NCBI GenBank assembly: GCA_037179385.1
Contig: CM074193.1
Location: 39,650,846 to 39,714,845 of the forward strand
DNA length: 64,000 bases
Direction of reading: 5' to 3'
Source of the DNA: Holothuria scabra
Lineage: Eukaryota; Echinodermata; Holothuroidea; Aspidochirotida; Holothuriidae
Position 1 is the stretch's first letter; every line of letters begins with the position of its first letter. A program made the position numbers and the translations under genes. Below are positions 26,157-39,893 of this stretch, piece by piece. The notes beneath the pieces were generated by a model. The model searched no databases. It saw nothing but the letters and a program-made list of their open reading frames with translations, and had not been told where the DNA came from.

Positions 26157-26674
26157 TGTTTGGTTTTCGCCCCGTGGCCCTTCGCCAGGGAGTCGAGGGG
26201 ACTTTTAGAAAAAAGTTGTCCTTAAGGATGACAGCTGGCGGAGGCCGTTCTATTCAGCCAGTCTATAACGGGACTCTGCACGTCAGGTCGTTTAGTTGGC
26301 CATGTTGAGTTGTCCCTTGTAACTTCTTGTTTGGTTTTCGCCTCTGGTTCTTTGCCAGAGAGTCGGGGGACTTTTCAAAAAAAAAAAAAAAGCTTCTTCG
26401 GAAAGCAGTTTCAAGTTTGGTTTCGTCGACCGGCCCTTTGCCAGAGGGTCGGGAGGACTTTGGAAAAAAGTAGTGCCCCCTATCTTCTTTTCATCCCGTC
26501 TAAAATGCAGCCATACATGATAAACCAATGATGAAAATGGTCTGAAGGCCGTGAGGTTGGTTGTCAAGTGTTGTCCTTAATTGGACGCAATAGCTTCTTC
26601 CGGGAAGACCTTTCAAGTCTGGAATCGCCTTACAGCCCTTTGCCAGAGGGTCGGGAGGACTTTAGAAAAAGGTT
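26157..26674 (+). repeat. Four direct GC-rich modules (reference unit)
   Basis: Four diverged modules of about 55-80 bp at roughly 26157-26214, 26329-26391, 26393-26470 and 26594-26674. They share the order T(T)TGG-TTTCGCC, a CCTTTGCCAGAGGG-like core, TCGGGAGGACTTT and an A-run. The third and fourth are closest, also sharing CTTCTTC and TTTCAAG upstream, 200 bp apart. The core can pair on itself (CTCTGG with CCAGAG in module 2, CCCT with AGGG in 3 and 4). Function is unknown; the module matches no RNA family that I recognise. Confidence 0.75.
26377..26391 (+). repeat. Hypervariable A-tract in module 2
   Basis: The tract between CTTTTC and GCTTCTTCGG is A17, A15, A10, A10, A15, A17, A18, A12, A18, A17 and A22 in copies 1-11. 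It accounts for a good part of the unit length variation. It also makes short frames across it open and close at random. Confidence 0.85.
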
Positions 26675-29314
26675 CCTAGCTCCCGTTTGTTTAAACGTGG
26701 GGATAAGAGGTTACCCTTTGCACCAACTGCCTCCGGGCACCCTTAGGAAAAGTGAACCTGTATATTTGCCCAGTGCTTTTTACGTGTTGTTGCCTTCGGG
26801 CGCGTTGTTGCCTTGGGGCGTGCTGTTGCCTTCGGGGGTGGGGTGGTCTCTTTGGGCTTGGTGTGGGATGTTCTTGGTTTATGTTGTCTTGGCGGTGTAT
26901 GTCGAGCGGTGGTTGATATTGAAGACGGTTGTGAGCTGAGTTGACGGGTTGTTTGGGTGGAGTTGGTGTGTCTTTTCTGTTTGTGACAAACCTTTTTGTT
27001 CCATGTTTGTGTGTGAATTATAGTTAGCGTTTGTATTTTGGTCTGGCCGGTTTGAGTTTGCTATTTGCTACATCGGGCCTTGTTTTCCTGTATGTTTTAA
27101 AAGAACCCTAGCTCCCAGTAGAAGTTTTCAACCAGGACATTCCACCCTCTGATCGAATTTCATAATCTGGGCTTTCATGGCGCTCTCAAATTTCTTTACA
27201 TGACCATTGAAATTTTGAGCTACAGAACCTTGAATGAAAGGTATGTGTTTCAGGCCATAAAAACTACTAAAAACGGCATTTCACAGAAAAAAAAGGAATG
27301 ACACTGAAATTGATCAAACTGGCTTGAAATTTGCACAGTCTGTATTTCAACTCATTGTCTATAAAATCCGACTGCAAAAATGATCATATTTTGTAAGTAA
27401 CACAGTCAGAAACAACATCCCATAAAAATTTTAAGGCACTTTCTCTGCCAGTAAACATTTTCACAGGCAAGAGTATAGGAGTTAGCCCACGGTCAGCTAC
27501 CAGTAGCACGATAAGAGAAAAAGACGAGAACGACCCCAGTTTGAATTGAAAACTTTTTAGGACAAATTTGGCAGGCAAATTAGCTAGATTCATATTCGGC
27601 ATGACAAACTTTCTAGGAAAAAAGAAGATTATAAAAATTTGGTCCATTTTAGGGAAACCTATGGAAAAACAATGTCCGTCCCACGCCATAGGTTTGCGCG
27701 CCGCACTTTACACAGAATGGTATAATATTCAAGCTAAAATGCCCCTATCCCCCCCCCCCCCAAATAAAATAAAAATAACAATTAAAATTCGGGACGCTTT
27801 CATTCGTAAGATAACGGCAGACGGGGAGAGGGGTACATATCATGCACATGTCTAAATGCTTTAAAACATTCGCCCGGAAAGTGGTAGTACTGACATTCGA
27901 TCAATTAAAGTGTACCTAAAGTCAAATAATTTAAAAATATAATTTAAACAGCATGAAAAATGAATTTTAAACAGTCCAACTCCTACTTTCATAGTTCTTT
28001 CTTGAGCCGAGATAAAAAAAAAATATTGACATTTTTTTCATTTAGTCTGTCACGTAAGACTCCATTATAGACTTGATAAAAAGCAGATATTACACGGGCT
28101 CTCGGCCAAACGACTGAGGAGCCTTTTCTAAAGTCTTCCCGACCCTCCTTTATGGCAAAGGATTGTTCGGCGAAACCAAAGCAAAATTTTACGTCTTCGT
28201 GATATCTATAATCAAAATTTTGTAAGCAAACTTACGTGCGCCACAAAATGGACCTTTTCCCAGATTTCGCGGGCCTGCACGAAGTGACCTGATCTATTAA
28301 ACTGATAGGGATGATTATTTTAATTCTACTAATTGTAATTGTAAATGATGTGTCGTTCTAAAAGTTACCCGTTTAAAATTACATTTCAAAATTTATTAAA
28401 AGGGCTGTTAACGCCTTTTGAGAACGACTTTCTTGCCATCATTACAAAGGTGAGTAAATAGTAAGATATTCCCTAATAAATAATGAGACAATCTCTATAA
28501 CGCAAATCAGGAAGACCTGAGACAAGATCCCAGAAAATGTTTCAGTAATTAAATGGAATAAACCTAGGCAGATGTATAAAAGAAACATTGAGTCAAGTTA
28601 CAGTTACCTCGGTGTGTGTACATAACCGGCCAGAGACTTTGAACGCTTGGCTTCAATCTGTTTGTTTTTTGTTTTTGTTTTGATTTTGTTTGTTTGTTTT
28701 TTTTTTTAATTTAAGGCGCCACCTTTTATAAATTCCGAAAACTCAAGAAGGTAGCGAGCTACTAATCTGAATTGCCATTGACTACACACTAAATGGGACT
28801 GAATGTTTGGTTTTCGCCCCGTGGCCCTTCGCCAGGGAGTCGAGGGGACTTTTAGAAAAAAGTTGTCCTTAAGGATGACAGCTGGCGGAGGCCGTTCTAT
28901 TCAGCCAGTCTATAACGGGACTCTGCACGTCAGGTCGTTTAGTTGGCCATGTTGAGTTGTCCCTTGTAACTTCTTGTTTGGTTTTCGCCTCTGGTTCTTT
29001 GCCAGAGAGTCGGGGGACTTTTCAAAAAAAAAAGCTTCTTCGGAAAGCAGTTTCAAGTTTGGTTTCGTCGACCGGCCCTTTGCCAGAGGGTCGGGAGGAC
29101 TTTGGAAAAAAGTAGTGCCCCCTATCTTCTTTTCATCCCGTCTAAAATGCAGCCATACATGATAAACCAATGATGAAAATGGTCTGAAGGCCGTGAGGTT
29201 GGTTGTCAAGTGTTGTCCTTAATTGGACGCAATAGCTTCTTCCGGGAAGACCTTTCAAGTCTGGAATCGCCTTACAGCCCTTTGCCAGAGGGTCGGGAGG
29301 ACTTTAGAAAAAGG
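26673..29314. repeat. 2.64-kb macrosatellite, copy 3 (2642 bp)
   Basis: Whole unit of the left subfamily, closest to copy 4: both have GAACCTTGAATGAAAGG and CATGCACATG. Private changes include AAAACTACTAAAAAC near 27260 and one extra A in the following A-run. The module A-tract is A10. Confidence 0.96.
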
Positions 29315-31949
29315 TTCCTAGCTCCCGTTTGTTTAAACGTGGGGATAAGAGGTTACCCTTTGCACCAACTGCCTCCGGGCACCCTTAGGAAAAGTGAACC
29401 TGTATATTTGCCCAGTGCTTTTTACGTGTTGTTGCCTTCGGGCGCGTTGTTGCCTTGGGGCGTGCTGTTGCCTTCGGGGGTGGGGTGGTCTCTTTGGGCT
29501 TGGTGTGGGATGTTCTTGGTTTATGTTGTCTTGGCGGTGTATGTCGAGCGGTGGTTGATATTGAAGACGGTTGTGAGCTGAGTTGACGGGTTGTTTGGGT
29601 GGAGTTGGTGTGTCTTTTCTGTTTGTGACAAACCTTTTTGTTCCATGTTTGTGTGTGAATTATAGTTAGCGTTTGTATTTTGGTCTGGCCGGTTTGAGTT
29701 TGCTATTTGCTACATCGGGCCTTGTTTTCCTGTATGTTTTAAAAGAACCCTAGCTCCCAGTAGAAGTTTTCAACCAGGACATTCCACCCTCTGATCGAAT
29801 TTCATAATCTGGGCTTTCATGGCGCTCTCAAATTTCTTTACATGACCATTGAAATTTTGAGCTACAGAACCTTGAATGAAAGGTATGTGTTTCAGGCCAT
29901 AAAAGCTACTAAAAACGGCATTTCACAGAAAAAAAGGAATGACACTGAAATTGATCAAACTGGCTTGAAATTTGCACAGTCTGTATTTCAACTCATTGTC
30001 TATAAAATCCGACTGCAAAAATGATCATATTTTGTAAGTAACACAGTCAGAAACAACATCCCATAAAAATTTTAAGGCACTTTCTCTGCCAGTAAACATT
30101 TTCACAGGCAAGAGTATAGGAGTTAGCCCACGGTCAGCTACCAGTAGCACGATAAGAGAAAAAGACGAGAACGACCCCAGTTTGAATTGAAAACTTTTTA
30201 GGACAAATTTGGCAGGCAAATTAGCTAGATTCATATTCGGCATGACAAACTTTCTAGGAAAAAAGAAGATTATAAAAATTTGGTCCATTTTAGGGAAACC
30301 TATGGAAAAACAATGTCCGTCCCACGCCATAGGTTTGCGCGCCGCACTTTACACAGAATGGTATAATATTCAAGCTAAAATGCCCCTATCCCCCCCCCCC
30401 AAATAAAATAAAAATAACAATTAAAATTCGGGACGCTTTCATTCGTAAGATAACGGCAGACGGGGAGAGGGGTACATATCATGCACATGTCTAAATGCTT
30501 TAAAACATTCGCCCGGAAAGTGGTAGTACTGACATTCGATCAATTAAAGTGTACCTAAAGTCAAATAATTTAAAAATATAATTTAAACAGCATGAAAAAT
30601 GAATTTTAAACAGTCCAACTCCTACTTTCATAGTTCTTTCTTGAGCCGAGATAAAAAAAAAATATTGACATTTTTTCATTTAGTCTGTCACGTAAGACTC
30701 CATTATAGACTTGATAAAAAGCAGATATTACACGGGCTCTCGGCCAAACGACTGAGGAGCCTTTTCTAAAGTCTTCCCGACCCTCCTTTATGGCAAAGGA
30801 TTGTTCGGCGAAACCAAAGCAAAATTTTACGTCTTCGTGATATCTATAATCAAAATTTTGTAAGCAAACTTACGTGCGCCACAAAATGGACCTTTTCCCA
30901 GATTTCGCGGGCCTGCACGAAGTGACCTGATCTATTAAACTGATAGGGATGATTATTTTAATTCTACTAATTGTAATTGTAAATGATGTGTCGTTCTAAA
31001 AGTTACCCGTTTAAAATTACATTTCAAAATTTATTAAAAGGGCTGTTAACGCCTTTTGAGAACGACTTTCTTGCTATCATTACAAAGGTGAGTAAATAGT
31101 AAGATATTCCCTAATAAATAATGAGACAATCTCTATAACGCAAATCAGGAAGACCTGAGACAAGATCCCAGAAAATGTTTCAGTAATTAAATGGAATAAA
31201 CCTAGGCAGATGTATAAAAGAAACATTGAGTCAAGTTACAGTTACCTCGGTGTGTGTACATAACCGGCCAGAGACTTTGAACGCTTGGCTTCAATCTGTT
31301 TGTTTTTTGTTTTTGTTTTGATTTTGTTTGGTTTTTTTTTTTAATTTAAGGCGCCACCTTTTATAAATTCCGAAAACTCAAGAAGGTAGCGAGCTACTAA
31401 TCTGAATTGCCATTGACTACACACTAAATGGGACTGAATGTTTGGTTTTCGCCCCGTGGCCCTTCGCCAGGGAGTCGAGGGGACTTTTAGAAAAAAGTTG
31501 TCCTTAAGGATGACAGCTGGCGGAGGCCGTTCTATTCAGCCAGTCTATAACGGGACTCTGCACGTCAGGTCGTTTAGTTGGCCATGTTGAGTTGTCCCTT
31601 GTAACTTCTTGTTTGGTTTTCGCCTCTGGTTCTTTGCCAGAGAGTCGGGGGACTTTTCAAAAAAAAAAGCTTCTTCGGAAAGCAGTTTCAAGTTTGGTTT
31701 CGTCGACCGGCCCTTTGCCAGAGGGTCGGGAGGACTTTGGAAAAAAGTAGTGCCCCCTATCTTCTTTTCATCCCGTCTAAAATGCAGCCATACATGATAA
31801 ACCAATGATGAAAATGGTCTGAAGGCCGTGAGGTTGGTTGTCAAGTGTTGTCCTTAATTGGACGCAATAGCTTCTTCCGGGAAGACCTTTCAAGTCTGGA
31901 ATCGCCTTACAGCCCTTTGCCAGAGGGTCGGGAGGACTTTAGAAAAAGG
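29315..31949. repeat. 2.64-kb macrosatellite, copy 4 (2635 bp)
   Basis: Whole unit, the shortest in the array. It shares GAACCTTGAATGAAAGG, CATGCACATG and the A10 module tract with copy 3. It has a shortened GTTTG/T-run near 31325. It is the last copy with CTACATCGGG. Confidence 0.96.
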
Positions 31950-34598
31950 TTCCTAGCTCCCGTTTGTTTAAACGTGGGGATAAGAGGTTACCCTTTGCAC
32001 CAACTGCCTCCGGGCACCCTTAGGAAAAGTGAACCTGTATATTTGCCCAGTGCTTTTTACGTGTTGTTGCCTTCGGGCGCGTTGTTGCCTTGGGGCGTGC
32101 TGTTGCCTTCGGGGGTGGGGTGGTCTCTTTGGGCTTGGTGTGGGATGTTCTTGGTTTATGTTGTCTTGGCGGTGTATGTCGAGCGGTGGTTGATATTGAA
32201 GACGGTTGTGAGCTGAGTTGACGGGTTGTTTGGGTGGAGTTGGTGTGTCTTTTCTGTTTGTGACAAACCTTTTTGTTCCATGTTTGTGTGTGAATTATAG
32301 TTAGCGTTTGTATTTTGGTCTGGCCGGTTTGAGTTTGCTATTTGCTACAACGGGCCTTGTTTTCCTGTATGTTTTAAAAGAACCCTAGCTCCCAGTAGAA
32401 GTTTTCAACCAGGACATTCCACCCTCTGATCGAATTTCATAATCTGGGCTTTCATGGCGCTCTCAAATTTCTTTACATGACCATTGAAATTTTGAGCTAC
32501 AGAGCCTTGAATGTAAGGTATGTGTTTCAGGCCATAAAAGCTACTAAAAACGGCATTTCACAGAAAAAAAGGAATGACACTAAAATTGATCAAACTGGCT
32601 TGAAATTTGCACAGTCTGTATTTCAACTCATTGTCTATAAAATCCGACTGCAAAAATGATCATATTTTGTAAGTAACACAGTCAGAAACAACATCCCATA
32701 AAAATTTTAAGGCACTTTCTCTGCCAGTAAACATTTTCACAGGCAAGAGTATAGGAGTTAGCCCACGGTCAGCTACCAGTAGCACGATAAGAGAAAAAGA
32801 CGAGAACGACCCCAGTTTGAATTGAAAACTTTTTAGGACAAATTTGGCAGGCAAATTAGCTAGATTCATATTCGGCATGACAAACTTTCTAGGAAAAAAG
32901 AAGATTATAAAAATTTGGTCCATTTTAGGGAAACCTATGGAAAAACAATGTCCGTCCCACGCCATAGGTTTGCGCGCCGCACTTTACACAGAATGGTATA
33001 ATATTCAAGCTAAAATGCCCCTATCCCGCCCCCCCCCCCCAAATAAAATAAAAATAACAATTAAAATTCGGGACGCTTTCATTCGTAAGATAACGGCAGA
33101 CGGGGAGAGGGGTACATATCATGTATATGTCTAAATGCTTTAAAACATTCGCCCGGAAAGTGGTAGTACTGACATTCGATCAATTAAAGTGTACCTAAAG
33201 TCAAATAATTTAAAAATATAATTTAAACAGCATGAAAAATGAATTTTAAACAGTCCAACTCCTACTTTCATAGTTCTTTCTTGAGCCGAGATAAAAAAAA
33301 ATATTGACATTTTTTCATTTAGTCTGTCACGTAAGACTCCATTATAGACTTGATAAAAAGCAGATATTACACGGGCTCTCGGCCAAACGACTGAGGAGCC
33401 TTTTCTAAAGTCTTCCCGACCCTCCTTTATGGCAAAGGATTGTTCGGCGAAACCAAAGCAAAATTTTACGTCTTCGTGATATCTATAATCAAAATTTTGT
33501 AAGCAAACTTACGTGCGCCACAAAATGGACCTTTTCCCAGATTTCGCGGGCCTGCACGAAGTGACCTGATCTATTAAACTGATAGGGATGATTATTTTAA
33601 TTCTACTAATTGTAATTGTAAATGATGTGTCGTTCTAAAAGTTACCCGTTTAAAATTACATTTCAAAATTTATTAAAAGGGCTGTTAACGCCTTTTGAGA
33701 ACGACTTTCTTGCTATCATTACAAAGGTGAGTAAATAGTAAGATATTCCCTAATAAATAATGAGACAATCTCTATAACGCAAATCAGGAAGACCTGAGAC
33801 AAGATCCCAGAAAATGTTTCAGTAATTAAATGGAATAAACCTAGGCAGATGTATAAAAGAAACATTGAGTCAAGTTACAGTTACCTCGGTGTGTGTACAT
33901 AACCGGCCAGAGACTTTGAACGCTTGGCTTCAATCTGTTTGTTTTTTGTTTTTGTTTTGATTTTGTTTGTTTGTTTTTTTTTTTTTAATTTAAGGCGCCA
34001 CCTTTTATAAATTCCGAAAACTCAAGAAGGTAGCGAGCTACTAATCTGAATTGCCATTGACTACACACTAAATGGGACTGAATGTTTGGTTTTCGCCCCG
34101 TGGCCCTTCGCCAGGGAGTCGAGGGGACTTTTAGAAAAAAGTTGTCCTTAAGGATGACAGCTGGCGGAGGCCGTTCTATTCAGCCAGTCTATAACGGGAC
34201 TCTGCACGTCAGGTCGTTTAGTTGGCCATGTTGAGTTGTCCCTTGTAACTTCTTGTTTGGTTTTCGCCTCTGGTTCTTTGCCAGAGAGTCGGGGGACTTT
34301 TCAAAAAAAAAAAAAAAGCTTCTTCGGAAAGCAGTTTCAAGTTTGGTTTCGTCGACCGGCCCTTTGCCAGAGGGTCGGGAGGACTTTGGAAAAAAGTAGT
34401 GCCCCCTATCTTCTTTTCATCCCGTCTAAAATGCAGCCATACATGATAAACCAATGATGAAAATGGTCTGAAGGCCGTGAGGTTGGTTGTCAAGTGTTGT
34501 CCTTAATTGGACGCAATAGCTTCTTCCGGGAAGACCTTTCAAGTCTGGAATCGCCTTACAGCCCTTTGCCAGAGGGTCGGGAGGACTTTAGAAAAAGG
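31950..34598. repeat. 2.64-kb macrosatellite, copy 5 (2649 bp)
   Basis: Whole unit. It is the first with CTACAACGGG and CATGTATATG, variants kept in all following copies. It still carries the left-subfamily CTCCGGGCACC and CCCAGAAAATG. The C-run near 33028 is interrupted as CCCGCCCC, as in copy 6. The module tract is A15. Confidence 0.96.
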
Positions 34599-37245
34599 TT
34601 CCTAGCTCCCGTTTGTTTAAACGTGGGGATAAGAGGTTACCCTTTGCACCAACTGCCTCCGGGCACCCTTAGGAAAAGTGAACCTGTATATTTGCCCAGT
34701 GCTTTTTACGTGTTGTTGCCTTCGGGCGCGTTGTTGCCTTGGGGCGTGCTGTTGCCTTCGGGGGTGGGGTGGTCTCTTTGGGCTTGGTGTGGGATGTTCT
34801 TGGTTTATGTTGTCTTGGCGGTGTATGTCGAGCGGTGGTTGATATTGAAGACGGTTGTGAGCTGAGTTGACGGGTTGTTTGGGTGGAGTTGGTGTGTCTT
34901 TTCTGTTTGTGACAAACCTTTTTGTTCCATGTTTGTGTGTGAATTATAGTTAGCGTTTGTATTTTGGTCTGGCTGGTTTGAGTTTGCTATTTGCTACAAC
35001 GGGCCTTGTTTTCCTGTATGTTTTAAAAGAACCCTAGCTCCCAGTAGAAGTTTTCAACCAGGACATTCCACCCTCTGATCGAATTTCATAATCTGGGCTT
35101 TCATGGCGCTCTCAAATTTCTTTACATGACCATTGAAATTTTGAGCTACAGAGCCTTGAATGTAAGGTATGTGTTTCAGGCCATAAAAGCTACTAAAAAC
35201 GGCATTTCACAGAAAAAAAGGAATGACACTAAAATTGATGAAATTGGCTTGAAATTTGCACAGTCTGTATTTCAACTCATTGTCTATAAAATCCGACTGC
35301 AAAAATGATCATATTTTGTAAGTAACACAGTCAGAAACAACATCCCATAAAAATTTTAAGGCACTTTCTCTGCCAGTAAACATTTTCACAGGCAAGAGTA
35401 TAGGAGTTAGCCCACGGTCAGCTACCAGTAGCACGATAAGAGAAAAAGACGAGAACGACCCCAGTTTGAATTGAAAACTTTTTAGGACAAATTTGGCAGG
35501 CAAATTAGCTAGATTCATATTCGGCATGACAAACTTTCTAGGAAAAAAGAAGATTATAAAAATTTGGTCCATTTTAGGGAAACCTATGGAAAAACAATGT
35601 CCGTCCCACGCCATAGGTTTGCGCGCCGCACTTTACACAGAATGGTATAATATTCAAGCTAAAATGCCCCTATCCCGCCCCCCCCCCAAATAAAATAAAA
35701 ATAACAATTAAAATTCGGGACGCTTTCATTCGTAAGATAACGGCAGACGGGGAGAGGGGTACATATCATGTATATGTCTAAATGCTTTAAAACATTCGCC
35801 CGGAAAGTGGTAGTACTGACATTCGATCAATTAAAGTGTACCTAAAGTCAAATAATTTAAAAATATAATTTAAACAGCATGAAAAATGAATTTTAAACAG
35901 TCCAACTCCTACTTTCATAGTTCTTTCTTGAGCCGAGATAAAAAAAAATATTGACATTTTTTCATTTAGTCTGTCACGTAAGACTCCATTATAGACTTGA
36001 TAAAAAGCAGATATTACACGGGCTCTCGGCCAAACGACTGAGGAGCCTTTTCTAAAGTCTTCCCGACCCTCCTTTATGGCAAAGGATTGTTCGGCGAAAC
36101 CAAAGCAAAATTTTACGTCTTCGTGATATCTATAATCAAAATTTTGTAAGCAAACTTACGTGCGCCACAAAATGGACCTTTTCCCAGATTTCGCGGGCCT
36201 GCACGAAGTGACCTGATCTATTAAACTGATAGGGATGATTATTTTAATTCTACTAATTGTAATTGTAAATGATGTGTCGTTCTAAAAGTTACCCGTTTAA
36301 AATTACATTTCAAAATTTATTAAAAGGGCTGTTAACGCCTTTTGAGAACGACTTTCTTGCTATCATTACAAAGGTGAGTAAATAGTAAGATATTCCCTAA
36401 TAAATAATGAGACAATCTCTATAACGCAAATCAGGAAGACCTGAGACAAGATCCCAGAAAATGTTTCAGTAATTAAATGGAATAAACCTAGGCAGATGTA
36501 TAAAAGAAACATTGAGTCAAGTTACAGTTACCTCGGTGTGTGTACATAACCGGCCAGAGACTTTGAACGCTTGGCTTCAATCTGTTTGTTTTTTGTTTTT
36601 GTTTTGATTTTGTTTGTTTGTTTTTTTTTTTAATTTAAGGCGCCACCTTTTATAAATTCCGAAAACTCAAGAAGGTAGCGAGCTACTAATCTGAATTGCC
36701 ATTGACTACACACTAAATGGGACTGAATGTTTGGTTTTCGCCCCGTGGCCCTTCGCCAGGGAGTCGAGGGGACTTTTAGAAAAAAGTTGTCCTTAAGGAT
36801 GACAGCTGGCGGAGGCCGTTCTATTCAGCCAGTCTATAACGGGACTCTGCACGTCAGGTCGTTTAGTTGGCCATGTTGAGTTGTCCCTTGTAACTTCTTG
36901 TTTGGTTTTCGCCTCTGGTTCTTTGCCAGAGAGTCGGGGGACTTTTCAAAAAAAAAAAAAAAAAGCTTCTTCGGAAAGCAGTTTCAAGTTTGGTTTCGTC
37001 GACCGGCCCTTTGCCAGAGGGTCGGGAGGACTTTGGAAAAAAGTAGTGCCCCCTATCTTCTTTTCATCCCGTCTAAAATGCAGCCATACATGATAAACCA
37101 ATGATGAAAATGGTCTGAAGGCCGTGAGGTTGGTTGTCAAGTGTTGTCCTTAATTGGACGCAATAGCTTCTTCCGGGAAGACCTTTCAAGTCTGGAATCG
37201 CCTTACAGCCCTTTGCCAGAGGGTCGGGAGGACTTTAGAAAAAGG
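34599..37245. repeat. 2.64-kb macrosatellite, copy 6 (2647 bp)
   Basis: Whole unit. It has GATGAAATTGG where copies 2-5 and 7 have GATCAAACTGG; the same variant reappears in copies 9 and 12. It reads GGCTGGTTTGAG, shared with copy 8. The module tract is A17. Confidence 0.96.
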
Positions 37246-39893
37246 TTCCTAGCTCCCGTTTGTTTAAACGTGGGGATAAGAGGTTACCCTTTGCACCAAC
37301 TGCCTCCGGGCACCCTTAGGAAAAGTGAACCTGTATATTTGCCCAGTGCTTTTTACGTGTTGTTGCCTTCGGGCGCGTTGTTGCCTTGGGGCGTGCTGTT
37401 GCCTTCGGGGGTGGGGTGGTCTCTTTGGGCTTGGTGTGGGATGTTCTTGGTTTATGTTGTCTTGGCGGTGTATGTCGAGCGGTGGTTGATATTGAAGACG
37501 GTTGTGAGCTGAGTTGACGGGTTGTTTGGGTGGAGTTGGTGTGTCTTTTCTGTTTGTGACAAACCTTTTTGTTCCATGTTTGTGTGTGAATTATAGTTAG
37601 CGTTTGTATTTTGGTCTGGCCGGTTTGAGTTTGCTATTTGCTACAACGGGCCTTGTTTTCCTGTATGTTTTAAAAGAACCCTAGCTCCCAGTAGAAGTTT
37701 TCAACCAGGACATTCCACCCTCTGATCGAATTTCATAATCTGGGCTTTCATGGCGCTCTCAAATTTCTTTACATGACCATTGAAATTTTGAGCTACAGAG
37801 CCTTGAATGTAAGGTATGTGTTTCAGGCCATAAAAGCTACTAAAAACGGCATTTCACAGAAAAAAAGGAATGACACTAAAATTGATCAAACTGGCTTGAA
37901 ATTTGCACAGTCTGTATTTCAACTCATTGTCTATAAAATCCGACTGCAAAAATGATCATATTTTGTAAGTAACACAGTCAGAAACAACATCCCATAAAAA
38001 TTTTAAGGCACTTTCTCTGCCAGTAAACATTTTCACAGGCAAGAGTATAGGAGTTAGCCCACGGTCAGCTACCAGTAGCACGATAAGAGAAAAAGACGAG
38101 AACGACCCCAGTTTGAATTGAAAACTTTTTAGGACAAATTTGGCAGGCAAATTAGCTAGATTCATATTCGGCATGACAAACTTTCTAGGAAAAAAGAAGA
38201 TTATAAAAATTTGGTCCATTTTAGGGAAACCTATGGAAAAACAATGTCCGTCCCACGCCATAGGTTTGCGCGCCGCACTTTACACAGAATGGTATAATAT
38301 TCAAGCTAAAATGCCCCTATCCCCCCCCCCCCCAAATAAAATAAAAATAACAATTAAAATTCGGGACGCTTTCATTCGTAAGATAACGGCAGACGGGGAG
38401 AGGGGTACATATCATGTATATGTCTAAATGCTTTAAAACATTCGCCCGGAAAGTGGTAGTACTGACATTCGATCAATTAAAGTGTACCTAAAGTCAAATA
38501 ATTTAAAAATATAATTTAAACAGCATGAAAAATGAATTTTAAACAGTCCAACTCCTACTTTCATAGTTCTTTCTTGAGCCGAGATAAAAAAAAAATATTG
38601 ACATTTTTTCATTTAGTCTGTCACGTAAGACTCCATTATAGACTTGATAAAAAGCAGATATTACACGGGCTCTCGGCCAAACGACTGAGGAGCCTTTTCT
38701 AAAGTCTTCCCGACCCTCCTTTATGGCAAAGGATTGTTCGGCGAAACCAAAGCAAAATTTTACGTCTTCGTGATATCTATAATCAAAATTTTGTAAGCAA
38801 ACTTACGTGCGCCACAAAATGGACCTTTTCCCAGATTTCGCGGGCCTGCACGAAGTGACCTGATCTATTAAACTGATAGGGATGATTATTTTAATTCTAC
38901 TAATTGTAATTGTAAATGATGTGTCGTTCTAAAAGTTACCCGTTTAAAATTACATTTCAAAATTTATTAAAAGGGCTGTTAACGCCTTTTGAGAACGACT
39001 TTCTTGCTATCATTACAAAGGTGAGTAAATAGTAAGATATTCCCTAATAAATAATGAGACAATCTCTATAACGCAAATCAGGAAGACCTGAGACAAGATC
39101 CCAGAAAATGTTTCAGTAATTAAATGGAATAAACCTAGGCAGATGTATAAAAGAAACATTGAGTCAAGTTACAGTTACCTCGGTGTGTGTACATAACCGG
39201 CCAGAGACTTTGAACGCTTGGCTTCAATCTGTTTGTTTTTTGTTTTTGTTTTGATTTTGTTTGTTTGTTTTTTTTTTTAATTTAAGGCGCCACCTTTTAT
39301 AAAATCCGAAAACTCAAGAAGGTAGCGAGCTACTAATCTGAATTGCCATTGACTACACACTAAATGGGACTGAATGTTTGGTTTTCGCCCCGTGGCTCTT
39401 CGCCAGGGAGTCGAGGGGACTTTTAGAAAAAAGTTGTCCTTAAGGATTACAACTGGCGGAGGCCGTTCTATTCAGCCAGTCTATAACGGGACTCTGCACG
39501 TCAGGTCGTTTAGTTGGCCATGTTGAGTTGTCCCTTGTAACTTCTTGTTTGGTTTTCGCCTCTGGTTCTTTGCCAGAGAGTCGGGGGACTTTTCAAAAAA
39601 AAAAAAAAAAAAGCTTCTTCGGAAAGCAGTTTCAAGTTTGGTTTCGTCGACCGGCCCTTTGCTAGAGGGTCGGGAGGACTTTGGAAAAAAGTAGTGCCCC
39701 CTATCTTCTTTTCATCCCGTCTAAAATGTAGCCATACATGATAAGCCAATGATGAAAATGGTCTGAAGGCCGTGAGGTTGGTTGTCAAGTGTTGTCCTTA
39801 ATTGGACGCAATAGCTTCTTCCGGGAAGACGTTTCAAGTCTGGAATCGCCTTACAGCCCTTTGCCAAAGGGTCGGGAGGACTTTAGAAAATGG
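37246..39893. repeat. 2.64-kb macrosatellite, copy 7 (2648 bp, transitional)
   Basis: Whole unit that is left-subfamily in its first two thirds (CTCCGGGCACC, CCCAGAAAATG, CTATAACGC) but right-subfamily in its last third (ATAAAATCCG at 39300, GTGGCTCTTCGCC at 39394). GGATTACAACTGG at 39445 is otherwise found only in copy 10. The module tract is A18. The mosaic points to an exchange inside the unit. Confidence 0.95.

Larger units (their letters stand above)
24033..26672. repeat. 2.64-kb macrosatellite, copy 2 (2640 bp)
   Basis: First whole unit and the reference for positions given elsewhere. It belongs to the left subfamily: CTCCGGGCACC with three G, CTACATCGGG, and CCCAGAAAATG. It has a private CATGCATATG where copies 3-4 read CATGCACATG and copies 5-12 CATGTATATG. 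The A-tract in the second GC-rich module is A15 (26377-26391). No coding sequence is recognised. Open frames in it either start at a non-ATG codon or are lost by single-base slippage in other copies. Confidence 0.96.
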
